NCBI GenBank assembly: GCA_020051095.1
Contig: JAGVJN010000014.1
Coordinates: 1-64,000, forward strand
Length of the DNA stretch: 64,000 nucleotides
Direction of reading: 5' to 3'
From: Pseudomonadota bacterium
GTDB lineage: Bacteria; Pseudomonadota; Gammaproteobacteria; Legionellales; Legionellaceae
Part shown: piece by piece, positions 8,648 through 16,838 of the stretch
How positions within the stretch are numbered: position 1 is the stretch's first letter
How the letters are laid out: every line of letters starts with the position of its first letter
The notes under the pieces: model-generated
Databases searched by the model: none
What the model saw: the letters and a program-made list of their open reading frames with translations, nothing else
Told to the model about the DNA's origin: nothing
Made by a program: the position numbers and the translations under genes

Positions 8648-10564
8648 CTACACATTAATTTTTTTGCTAGCAGAAATTTCATAACCTTGTAGCCATTGGA
8701 TACCCATCTTTTTCATTTGTTTCACTTGATCGAGCGATTGTACTTGCGTAGCAATTGCTTCTATCCCCACCGTTTGTAGCAAATCAATTATATAACGCAG
8801 CATCATTTCTGACTGATCTGTTTTAAAAGCATCGTGAATTAAACTCCCATGTATTTTGACATAGCTCAGGGGGATCTCTTGTAAGTAATTCATCGTTGAT
8901 AAATTAACACCTGCCTGATCAATACCAAACTGGAATCCTAAGTCGATTATCTGATTAATAAAACCCATCATGGTTAATTGATTGCTAACGAGCCAAACTT
9001 CCGGTATTTCGAAAGCTAAACGATGGCGCATAGACCTTGAAATGTGATTTAATTTCGCTAATAACGCCAGCTGATCCCCTTGCTCCAATATGGTATTCAG
9101 GGATAAGTTCATCGCATAAGTGCTATCATTTTGTATCAATAGTTTTTCAACATTATCGATCATTAGATTATCGATCAGTGATGATAATCCCGATCGTTGT
9201 GCTATCGGCAAGAATGCATTTGCACCAATTTCTTTATCATCTATCATGATGCGTAAATACAGCTCTTGATGTAGTATTGACTCTGAGCCGACAACCGCTT
9301 GTTCGTAAATAATAAAGTTGTCTGTTATAAGTGCAGACTTTAATGCATTGGGGTCAACAACCTCGATTTTAGTCTCTCCATCGGTGATAACATGATAACT
9401 TTCACCCGATTCCCTGGCTTTATTTAACGCTTGATCCGCCAGTGTTAAAACGTTTGATGAGGATTGATTAAATGCATAAGGAACTACTGAAAAGAACACT
9501 TCTACGTGGTCATCTTGTTGTTTGATTTTAGCCAATCCTTTTGAAAAATCAGGGATAGACGATAAAATTAATTCTTTGGATATCTCTTTGATGACCAAGC
9601 CAAATTGACTACCGCCAATTCGACAAATAAGGATTTGTGAGTGAACTGACCAAAACTGTTGAATATATTTTGAAAACGCTAGAATGATTTCATCACCTTT
9701 TGCGTATCCGGAATGAATATTGAGATCATCCAGGCCCTCTATAGTCACGAGGATAAAATACCCAGGACAAAACTCTTCTTTATTTGTTAATAAATAGTTA
9801 AATTGTTGCAGAAAGAAACGTCGATTACCCAGATTTGTCAGTTGGTCTACATAGGCTTGTTGACGTAATCGTTGGATTTCACTCATATTACTTCTGAATA
9901 GACTTTTCAAATGATGGACCATGCGGTTCATGGCCAGCGTTAATTTTTTTAACTCTGGCGTTTTGGGAATATTAGCTTGAATAACAAACCGTCTGTCACA
10001 TATATCTTGCGCTTGCTCAGTGACACGATCCAGTGGCTTCATAATAATTCGTATTGAAATAAAGATAGTTATCGACGTAATCAAAGCAAACAATAAATAC
10101 CAAATAAGAAGGAATTTAGCATTTTGCCATATCGATAGATAAGCAATTTCCGGATCCGTTGTTACGACGAGATAACCTACTTGCTTCCAACCGTCCATAA
10201 TCACATTTTTTTGAGAAGTGCTTGGCCATGAAATTAAATCACGAAACCAATCAGGCACTTTGATCGTGGATTCATTTAATTTCCTTGAGATAAGTAGTTC
10301 ATCTTTATGATTATAAATTTCGATTGAAGCAAAATACCCCTGATCAAAGACAGCTTGCACCATGGATAGCATCATTGCTTTGTCCGTCTTTGACAAATAA
10401 TGGGATAAAGATAATCCGAGAGAGGTTGCTGTATCCTGAGCATTGTTGTTTAGCTGCTGGCGATAGAAATGGGCTGAATTATTCAAGGTAATGGCGTACG
10501 TTCCCATTAAGACAACAAATAATAAAAACAAAACGCCATAGATTAATTTTTTAGTTAAACTCAT
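8648..10564 (-). CDS. lapD: LapD-type c-di-GMP receptor with degenerate GGDEF and EAL domains
   Basis: LapD is an inner-membrane receptor that, when its cytoplasmic EAL-like domain binds c-di-GMP, sequesters the periplasmic protease LapG and so keeps a surface adhesin attached. The 638-aa protein shows TM1 (about 7-27), a periplasmic LapD/MoxY domain with Trp126 in a GWKQVG segment, TM2 (about 152-172), HAMP (about 173-225), a GGDEF domain reading GGSQF (317-321) and a C-terminal EAL domain whose motif reads ELYLR. Later EAL motifs are also altered (DQAGVNLS, KIHGS). Both catalytic sites are thus lost, as expected of a receptor. It overlaps lapG by 14 bp. Confidence 0.92.
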   Translation of the reverse strand: MSLTKKLIYGVLFLLFVVLMGTYAITLNNSAHFYRQQLNNNAQDTATSLGLSLSHYLSKTDKAMMLSMVQAVFDQGYFASIEIYNHKDELLISRKLNESTIKVPDWFRDLISWPSTSQKNVIMDGWKQVGYLVVTTDPEIAYLSIWQNAKFLLIWYLLFALITSITIFISIRIIMKPLDRVTEQAQDICDRRFVIQANIPKTPELKKLTLAMNRMVHHLKSLFRSNMSEIQRLRQQAYVDQLTNLGNRRFFLQQFNYLLTNKEEFCPGYFILVTIEGLDDLNIHSGYAKGDEIILAFSKYIQQFWSVHSQILICRIGGSQFGLVIKEISKELILSSIPDFSKGLAKIKQQDDHVEVFFSVVPYAFNQSSSNVLTLADQALNKARESGESYHVITDGETKIEVVDPNALKSALITDNFIIYEQAVVGSESILHQELYLRIMIDDKEIGANAFLPIAQRSGLSSLIDNLMIDNVEKLLIQNDSTYAMNLSLNTILEQGDQLALLAKLNHISRSMRHRLAFEIPEVWLVSNQLTMMGFINQIIDLGFQFGIDQAGVNLSTMNYLQEIPLSYVKIHGSLIHDAFKTDQSEMMLRYIIDLLQTVGIEAIATQVQSLDQVKQMKKMGIQWLQGYEISASKKINV

Positions 10565-11219
10565 TGTTTGTTCCCTCTTTTTCCATTCGTTTTAGTAAGT
10601 CTTGCCATTTTCTCAAGCGGTTAGAATCGCCTACGCGTTGATCACGACTTTGTTGTCTTACTAACCACAGACCATCAATATTAAAACTATAGACCGGAAT
10701 TAAATCACTCCGTTCAGAAGCCGGTAATATTTTTGAGTTAATATTATCCAAAATCAAAGGATCACTGCCTGTGGATTCATAGTAAGCTAAGACCATATGA
10801 GCCTGATTCAAAGTTTTTGATTTGACATAGACTATTTTGAGCCTCTCGCTAGGGACCCCCATTTTTAAAAGGGTAAAATATTTAGCAATCGAGAAATCCT
10901 CACAATCCCCTGCGGCAGACTCAATGAATTCTTTTGGCGTCTGCCAATAATCCGGCTCTCCTTTAAATTGCATATCACTGACAAATTGAAAGAGATTAAA
11001 AAACCGATTAACTCGGTCTAGTTTTTCAAACTCTGACATATTGGCCTGTTCATCAAGCAATTTTTGGAGGGTTAGGAAACGTTTTTTAGCTGATCCATTA
11101 GAATGATTAATTTCATGGTTAAAATCTTTCGAAATTTTTTGCTGGGCATACATATTGAATGTGCAAGTGGCAAAGCATATGACAAAAAGACTTAGAAATA
11201 GCCTACTTTTTCTTTGCAT
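10551..11219 (-). CDS. lapG: LapG-type periplasmic cysteine protease
   Basis: LapG is a calcium-dependent transglutaminase-like cysteine protease that cleaves the N-terminal anchor of giant RTX adhesins such as LapA, releasing biofilm cells. The 222-aa protein has a signal peptide (to about residue 25) and a catalytic triad Cys106 (AAGDCEDFS), His141 (NQAHMVLAY) and Asp158 (LILDN). The spacings of 35 and 17 residues are those I recall for Legionella pneumophila LapG. The C-terminal WQDLLKRM stretch is also family-like. It overlaps the upstream TolC-like gene by 17 bp and lapD by 14 bp, so the three form one operon. Confidence 0.93.
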   Translation of the reverse strand: MQRKSRLFLSLFVICFATCTFNMYAQQKISKDFNHEINHSNGSAKKRFLTLQKLLDEQANMSEFEKLDRVNRFFNLFQFVSDMQFKGEPDYWQTPKEFIESAAGDCEDFSIAKYFTLLKMGVPSERLKIVYVKSKTLNQAHMVLAYYESTGSDPLILDNINSKILPASERSDLIPVYSFNIDGLWLVRQQSRDQRVGDSNRLRKWQDLLKRMEKEGTNNEFN

Positions 11220-12960
11220 AGTAAGTTACTATTCGCTTGTCCTTGAAATCATGCCGAAAGGTAACCAATAATCCTTCCACATGCGCAATTGACTTCAGTC
11301 GTTCCATAGTATTAGCCGCTAATCCTCTATATTCATACGGTCCAGCAAAGACAAAGTAGCACCTGTCAATTTCCTTAGCAAATACCTTAAAGCCTTTCGC
11401 TCTCAGTGTATCTACCATATTTTTAGCAAAATTCATCGAGCTAAATTTTCCAACCTGTACAAACCAATCTCGGTTTCTTGCTGGATAGGGAATATGACTA
11501 TTTTTCAATAAGTTGGGTTTAGTTAAAGGCGTTTTTTCAACTTGCTTGACGGGTTTAGCGATTCTTAAATCTTCTTCAAGCATTTCAGGCATTGGAACAC
11601 CATCCATGGGTTGCTCAGTAACAACCTGGCGTTGAGCGGAATTAAATATATCCCCGTTAACAACATTTGTTGGTATGCGTACATTAAAGAAAATAATTAA
11701 TTTACCGACGCCATTAATGATGCGATAACGGGAGTATACCTCATCGACGTAACCTCGGGCATTTTCAATGGATGCTTGGTAATATTCATTTTGAGAATCT
11801 AATAGATCAAGAAGCGTTCGCTTACCCAATTTGAATTGTTCTTGATAAGCAGAGCGGGTTTTTTTGGCAGCTTTAACATGCCGTCTCAAAGGAGATAATC
11901 GTTCACTACTTGAAATCCATGCATTCCAAGACAACCGAAGCGACTCCCTTAAATCGAGTAATGCTTTATTTTTTTCTTCATAGGCCTCTTGTACTTGGTA
12001 CGCTGTTCGCCTAACTTCGGCTTGATCTGCTCCGCCTCTGAAAATATTATAGTTCATGCGTATAATGGCTAACTTATCATTATTTGGACCAGTCAGTCCC
12101 GCAAGATTTCTATTCTCTGAAGCTCTTAAAACAAAATCAACGGAAGGATAATAGCGTGAGCGTGCAACCTTATATTGCTCTTTAGCCTCTTTAATATCTG
12201 CATAACTTGATTTAACGGTAGGATGGCGTTCAGCTCCAACCTCAATCGCTTGATTTAATGTTTTTGGCATTTCTGCGATCGAAGGCTCCTTCGGCCATTG
12301 CAATTTCTCAGGCCACGCACCTATAATACGAGCAAATGTAATTCTAGCTTCACGAAGGTTTGCTTCAGCACTGATTTTATTTGCCTCCGCTAAGGCTAAA
12401 CGTGAATCTGCTTGATCAAGCTCGGCTTCGCGAGATAACCCCGCATCACTTCGTTCTTTAATTAGAGCAAATACTTTTTTGTGTGCTTTTAGATTGTTGA
12501 CCGCAAGGCCTAATAACTGTTCATTTAGTAATACATCTAAATATCTTTTTGTCGCATCAAGCGCAAGATCCTCAGCAATACCTTGAGTTTTTAGTAGTTG
12601 CGCTTGATAGAGATATTGATTTCGGTGATATTCACCGATGATTGCTCCGCCAGCAAATAAGCTCTGCGTTAATTCAACACTGGACTCTTTGCGAGTTAGC
12701 TTTCGTACCCCACCACCTTGAAGTGCGCTAGTAGTTGGGTTTAAAGTTGCCTCTTCACCAACACCAGCACGGACATCAACAGAAGGCAAGTAGGCACCAG
12801 CTGCCACATCGATCCCTTGACGATCAGATAATGTTTTTGCTCGGTTAAATAAAACATCCGGGTTTGTGATAATGCTTTTTTGCACAGCATCTTCTAGGGT
12901 CAGCGCTTGTGCGTAACCGCTAACCATCAATGCGATGCATAGTGCTTTTTTTAATCTCAT
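11203..12960 (-). CDS. TolC-family outer membrane protein with fused C-terminal SPOR domain (LapE-like)
   Basis: The 585-aa product has a signal peptide (MRLKKALCIALMVSGYAQA), then two outer-membrane-efflux repeats (about 20-220 and 225-430) typical of TolC-family channels of type I secretion systems, then a proline-rich linker and a SPOR-like domain from residue 497 (WFVQVGKFSS, ending near 570). SPOR domains bind denuded peptidoglycan. Its position upstream of lapG-lapD suggests the LapE-type channel that exports the Lap adhesin; the inner-membrane ABC/MFP partners and the adhesin are not in the window. The start ATG at 12960 diverges from xseA across 84 bp, where both promoters must lie. 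Confidence 0.88.
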   Translation of the reverse strand: MRLKKALCIALMVSGYAQALTLEDAVQKSIITNPDVLFNRAKTLSDRQGIDVAAGAYLPSVDVRAGVGEEATLNPTTSALQGGGVRKLTRKESSVELTQSLFAGGAIIGEYHRNQYLYQAQLLKTQGIAEDLALDATKRYLDVLLNEQLLGLAVNNLKAHKKVFALIKERSDAGLSREAELDQADSRLALAEANKISAEANLREARITFARIIGAWPEKLQWPKEPSIAEMPKTLNQAIEVGAERHPTVKSSYADIKEAKEQYKVARSRYYPSVDFVLRASENRNLAGLTGPNNDKLAIIRMNYNIFRGGADQAEVRRTAYQVQEAYEEKNKALLDLRESLRLSWNAWISSSERLSPLRRHVKAAKKTRSAYQEQFKLGKRTLLDLLDSQNEYYQASIENARGYVDEVYSRYRIINGVGKLIIFFNVRIPTNVVNGDIFNSAQRQVVTEQPMDGVPMPEMLEEDLRIAKPVKQVEKTPLTKPNLLKNSHIPYPARNRDWFVQVGKFSSMNFAKNMVDTLRAKGFKVFAKEIDRCYFVFAGPYEYRGLAANTMERLKSIAHVEGLLVTFRHDFKDKRIVTYYAKKK

Positions 12961-13044
12961 AGGATATGATTATTGTTTTTATTATAGATACAATAAATGA
13001 TTACGCGTTTTATTTCAACATTTTAACATACATTGTGAAAGAAC

Positions 13045-14376
13045 ATGCATCCCATATTTACTGTTAGCGAACTTAATCGTCAAGCCAAGCAATGGCTTGA
13101 ACAAGGATTTGCCAATATTAAAGTCAAAGGTGAAATCTCAAACCTAGCCAGGCCAGCGTCTCAACACCTTTACTTTACTTTGAAAGACGACTCTGCACAA
13201 ATAAAATGTGCCTATTTTAGGCAATCGCAAAATGGGTGGTCAAAAAACATTGATAATGGTCAATCCGTTATTTTACTGGGGCGGGTTACTTTATATGAAG
13301 CACGCGGCGATTATCAACTTATCGTTTCCGAAGTCATTCCGGATGGTGAAGGTCTCTTACTACAGAAAATTGAACTTTTAAAACAAAAATTGAATCAAGA
13401 GGGATTATTTGATCCAACCAATAAACAAGCCATTCCAAAGCGCCCACAAACAATAGCCATTATCACGTCTGACTCTGGCGCGGCAATTCACGATATCTTA
13501 ACTACGTTAAAAAAGCGTTATCCCATCGCATCTGTCTCATTATATTGCTGTGAAGTACAGGGAGCGCAAGCGCCTTTAACTATCATTCGCTCATTAAAAT
13601 GCGCTATTTCCGATTCAAGAAACGATGTCATTATCATCGCGAGAGGTGGTGGGTCTTTAGAAGATTTAATGCCATTTAATGATGAACAATTAGCTCGAGA
13701 AATCTATCGTTGCCCTATTCCAGTTATCAGTGGTGTAGGCCATGAAACCGATGTAACAATTTGCGACTTTGTTGCTGATCTAAGAGCTGCAACGCCAACC
13801 GCTGCAGCACAAGCGTGCTGTCCTGACCAGTCTGTTTTGTTAGAAGACATCAGCAACCGAATTGATAGAATGAAACACCTTGTTAGACAATTAGTCGCAG
13901 GCTATCAACAAGCGTTAGGATGGCAAACAAGGCAACTGTTTGCTCCCACAAATTTAATGTTCAATCAACGTTGGCAGACTCTGGATTATCTCCAAATGCG
14001 ACTTCAACAAGCGCAAAAGCGTCAGTTGCTTAATAAAAAAAATAGCATAACTATTCAATTGCAACATATTCACAAGTTGCATCCTAAACAAATCATAAAA
14101 TCCTATCAACATCAATTTTCTTTTAAACTACACAGACTTCAACAAATTATGGGTATTACACTGAATGCCAAAAAGCAACACTATGGAAATACCACAGCAA
14201 CATTGCATGCATTGAGCCCATTAGCTACACTGAACAGAGGTTATGCTATTGCCAGTTTTAATGGTGCTATCATTACTGACCCATCACAAGTTGAAGATAG
14301 CGATATGATCGACATAAGAATTAAACATGGTCAGTTATCCTGCAAAATCATACAAAGGAAGAAATTTAATGAATAA
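13045..14376 (+). CDS. xseA: Exodeoxyribonuclease VII large subunit
   Basis: XseA is the catalytic large subunit of ExoVII, which degrades single-stranded DNA to short oligonucleotides. The 443-aa protein has an N-terminal OB-fold (about 1-100), the catalytic core with IARGGGSLEDL and GHETDVTICDFVADLRA, and a long coiled-coil C-terminal half. Length matches the family. The small subunit gene xseB is not adjacent. It overlaps the following M23 peptidase gene by 8 bp. Confidence 0.97.
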   Translation: MHPIFTVSELNRQAKQWLEQGFANIKVKGEISNLARPASQHLYFTLKDDSAQIKCAYFRQSQNGWSKNIDNGQSVILLGRVTLYEARGDYQLIVSEVIPDGEGLLLQKIELLKQKLNQEGLFDPTNKQAIPKRPQTIAIITSDSGAAIHDILTTLKKRYPIASVSLYCCEVQGAQAPLTIIRSLKCAISDSRNDVIIIARGGGSLEDLMPFNDEQLAREIYRCPIPVISGVGHETDVTICDFVADLRAATPTAAAQACCPDQSVLLEDISNRIDRMKHLVRQLVAGYQQALGWQTRQLFAPTNLMFNQRWQTLDYLQMRLQQAQKRQLLNKKNSITIQLQHIHKLHPKQIIKSYQHQFSFKLHRLQQIMGITLNAKKQHYGNTTATLHALSPLATLNRGYAIASFNGAIITDPSQVEDSDMIDIRIKHGQLSCKIIQRKKFNE

Positions 14377-15235
14377 ATTATTTCAATATTCACTTTTTAA
14401 TCTAATTTTTTTATTAACTTTTCCACTTACCATGCATGCTGTAAAAATTAATTTACCGGAAAATCACGCTGTTAATGGGGGCGTGACTATCATTCCCATT
14501 GATCTGAAGGAAAAACCCGCCGCTTCTTATTTAGATAAAAAAATAGCAATTATACCAAGCTTTATGAGTAATCAATGGTTAATGATCGTTGGCATACCTC
14601 TGGATGAAAAGGCACCGATTCAAAACATCAGAGTATCCCAACCTCAACAAGGATTAGTTCCCTTTCATGTCAGTGAAAAGTATTATCGCATCCAGTCATT
14701 AGTGATCGATAACAAACGAAAAGTGGATCCGTTTGCCAAGGACAGACCACGTATCGAAGCAGAGGAAAAAGAACGTGAACAACTGTTTTCTGTCTTTAGC
14801 GAGCGAAATCCTTTTGAGGAAGGCTTTATCGCCCCCTCACACGGACCTATTTCAAGTCAATTTGGTTTACGAAGAATCTATAATGGTAAGCCAAGAGCCC
14901 CTCATACTGGACTTGATATCGCTTCGCCTAAGAATACGCCGGTGATCGTGATAAATAGTGGCAAGGTAGTCAGCACAAAAAATTATTTCTTTACTGGCAA
15001 TACGGTGATAGTTGACCACGGGATGGGATTGTTTTCCCTTTATGCGCATTTAGACAAAATCTTAGTAAAACCGAACCAACAAATTAAACAAGGAGACCAA
15101 GTTGGTCTTGTTGGTGCAACTGGTCGCGCAACCGGGCCACATCTGCATTGGTCGATGATTTTAAACCAAACACTCGTGGATCCCCTTCTTTTTGTACCCA
15201 GCCAAACGATAACAAACATGAAGAAACGGTCTTAA
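14369..15235 (+). CDS. Periplasmic M23 (LytM-type) metallopeptidase
   Basis: This is a cell-wall endopeptidase of the M23 family. The 288-aa protein has a signal peptide or N-anchor (MNKLFQYSLFNLIFLLTF), a beta-rich N-terminal domain, then the M23 domain (about 165-275) with zinc ligands His179 and Asp183 (HTGLD) and the HLH motif (258-260). The zinc and catalytic residues are all present, so it should be enzymatically active rather than an EnvC/NlpD-like regulator. The ATG at 14369, with AAAGGAAG just upstream, was chosen over an upstream in-frame start inside xseA. Confidence 0.92.
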   Translation: MNKLFQYSLFNLIFLLTFPLTMHAVKINLPENHAVNGGVTIIPIDLKEKPAASYLDKKIAIIPSFMSNQWLMIVGIPLDEKAPIQNIRVSQPQQGLVPFHVSEKYYRIQSLVIDNKRKVDPFAKDRPRIEAEEKEREQLFSVFSERNPFEEGFIAPSHGPISSQFGLRRIYNGKPRAPHTGLDIASPKNTPVIVINSGKVVSTKNYFFTGNTVIVDHGMGLFSLYAHLDKILVKPNQQIKQGDQVGLVGATGRATGPHLHWSMILNQTLVDPLLFVPSQTITNMKKRS

Positions 15236-15241
15236 TACAAG

Positions 15242-15823
15242 ATGCTTAATCAATTCCAAGATAGCTTGGCTCAGATAGCTATCCAAACACAAAGCCATCT
15301 ATCTCAACTTGTCTTTGTAACATCAATCTTATGGATTTCGTTTTTGCTAAACCAGGTGTTAGGTAATTGGCTATTTCGATTTGGTATTTTTCCAAGACAT
15401 ATTCGCGGCTTACCAGGAGTTTTCTTTGCACCGTTTATACACGCTGACTTCAATCATCTTTTTTTTAACACGATCCCTTTTATTGTGTTAGCAAACTTTA
15501 TCATGATTCAAGGTGTCAGCTTATTTTATAACATCAGTATTTTTATCATCATCGTCAGTGGCTTGATTACTTGGGTCATCGGTAAACGAGGCATCCATAT
15601 TGGCGCAAGCGGGCTTATTACTGGGTACTGGGCCTATTTGCTCGCTGACGGTTTTCAAAACCCATCCCTAACCACCGTGATTGTTGCATTAATCGTCGTA
15701 TATTATTTTGCCGGTATTTTCTTCGGACTATTTCCATCCAAAAAAGGCGTTTCGTGGGAAGGACACTTATCGGGGGCAATTGCGGGTGTTTTGGTGGTTG
15801 TGTTACAAAATATCACTCTATAA
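15242..15823 (+). CDS. Rhomboid-family intramembrane serine protease
   Basis: The 193-aa protein has six predicted membrane segments and the rhomboid active site: GASG with Ser123 in one helix and His175 (EGHLSG) in a later helix, forming the Ser-His dyad. The HADFNHLFFNTIP segment matches the conserved N-terminal H/N oxyanion region. It begins 6 bp after the M23 gene, so the two are probably co-transcribed with xseA. The substrate is unknown. Confidence 0.93.
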   Translation: MLNQFQDSLAQIAIQTQSHLSQLVFVTSILWISFLLNQVLGNWLFRFGIFPRHIRGLPGVFFAPFIHADFNHLFFNTIPFIVLANFIMIQGVSLFYNISIFIIIVSGLITWVIGKRGIHIGASGLITGYWAYLLADGFQNPSLTTVIVALIVVYYFAGIFFGLFPSKKGVSWEGHLSGAIAGVLVVVLQNITL

Positions 15824-15875
15824 ATAGACACCTACTCTGAATCATTAATTATGCAAAAAATAGCGAAAATAGCCT

Positions 15876-16055
15876 TTGTACCGGACAAAAATCAAATAAC
15901 TAATACGAGCCCGTGAGCGTGCCCGTGCCCATGCCCGATTTTGAAGAATTAAAAGATAAACTTTGATCTTGAAGCAGATCACCGGAAAAAGTGATTTCTG
16001 CCCATTAAAAACCGGGCACGGGCACGTCTAAGATATGAGTTTTTGTCCGGTACAA
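15876..16055. repeat. 180-bp palindromic element with 16-bp perfect terminal inverted repeats
   Basis: TTGTACCGGACAAAAA at 15876-15891 is repeated as a perfect reverse complement at 16040-16055. Inside lie a second pair of GC-rich arms (about 15917-15942 and 16009-16026, built on GCCCGT/GGGCAC hexamers) and a central hairpin around 15974-16001. Overall it is a nested palindrome of MITE-like form with no coding capacity. It occupies the middle of the 458-bp gap between the rhomboid gene and the next gene; outside it I see only AT-rich sequence and a putative promoter near 16218-16248. Confidence 0.8.
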
Positions 16056-16282
16056 TGGAAAATAGCCTGTTACAATGCACAATCTTAAGTGCTCAATTAA
16101 TTTACTAGGTATTCCTTATAAAGTATTTTATACTTAATAAGTTGCCTGTTCATTTTTTATGAACAAATACAGAAGCAATATTGATTTAATGTGATTTGGC
16201 AAAGACTTTTTTGTCTTTTGAATTGCCATAGGGACAAAAAAATAGTATCTTGACGCGTTTTTAACCCGTAGGAGAATCTATT

Positions 16283-16672
16283 ATGTTAAAAGAATCGATA
16301 TCCAAAGTGCTAATGTATTTCCTTTTAATAACTGCGAGCGCCACAAGCTCTGCTCAGCCCCATGAAATGTCACTTGGGTTCAGCATTGACTATGTGTTTA
16401 AACCCAATGAACCTCAAGACCTGGTTAACAATTTTTTCTTTACAATAGAAGCTAATTGCAAAGTCAAATCAACCGATGAAAGCGATGACCTTCTTGCAAA
16501 AATGTTAAACGGTAGTAGTACGGTTAATTCAAATAAATTAAATTTGGGTGATGAGATTAAAGTCACTGTTCGAAACAATGATATCCTTCACATTGTTGCT
16601 CCATCTGGCGCAAAGGTAAGATTGACAAATTTAGGTTTAACTGAATTTATTGCGAATTGCTATCCAGCATAA
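16283..16672 (+). CDS. Small secreted protein of unknown function
   Basis: I do not recognise this 129-aa protein as a named family. It has a clear Sec signal peptide (basic start, hydrophobic 10-20, AxA-type site near SSAQP). The mature part of about 105 residues has two cysteines (in EANCKVK and near the C-terminus in IANCYPA) that could form one disulfide, and alternates beta-strand-like stretches (KVTVRN, LHIVAPSGAKVRLTN). An AGGAG precedes the ATG by about 8 bp. It stands alone, flanked by palindromic repeats on both sides. A periplasmic or exported role is inference from the signal peptide only. Confidence 0.8.
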   Translation: MLKESISKVLMYFLLITASATSSAQPHEMSLGFSIDYVFKPNEPQDLVNNFFFTIEANCKVKSTDESDDLLAKMLNGSSTVNSNKLNLGDEIKVTVRNNDILHIVAPSGAKVRLTNLGLTEFIANCYPA

Positions 16673-16722
16673 CGACAATCATGCCAACGAATTATAAATG
16701 GTGTCGTTTAAGATAATGCAAA

Positions 16723-16813
16723 AAACTTTCCGTTGATTAGAGAAAGCATAGAGATCCTTAGATGAACCCAGGTATTAAATACCTAAAGGACTCTATGCAA
16801 AGGAGGAAAGTTT
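16723..16813. repeat. 91-bp stem-loop palindrome between convergent genes
   Basis: AAACTTTCC (16723-16731) pairs with GGAAAGTTT (16805-16813); inside it GCATAGAG (16746-16753) pairs with CTCTATGC (16791-16798), and AGGTATT/AATACCT forms the tip (about 16770-16784). It fills most of the 166-bp convergent gap between the secreted protein gene and hss, so it may end transcription from both sides or be another dispersed palindrome. Confidence 0.7.
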
Positions 16814-16838
16814 CCGGCAAAACGAGAGGTACTCCATT

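Noticed and set aside
8648-10564. LapD-like protein as an active diguanylate cyclase/phosphodiesterase
   Set aside because: GGDEF reads GGSQF and EAL reads ELY with other metal ligands changed, so catalysis is not expected.
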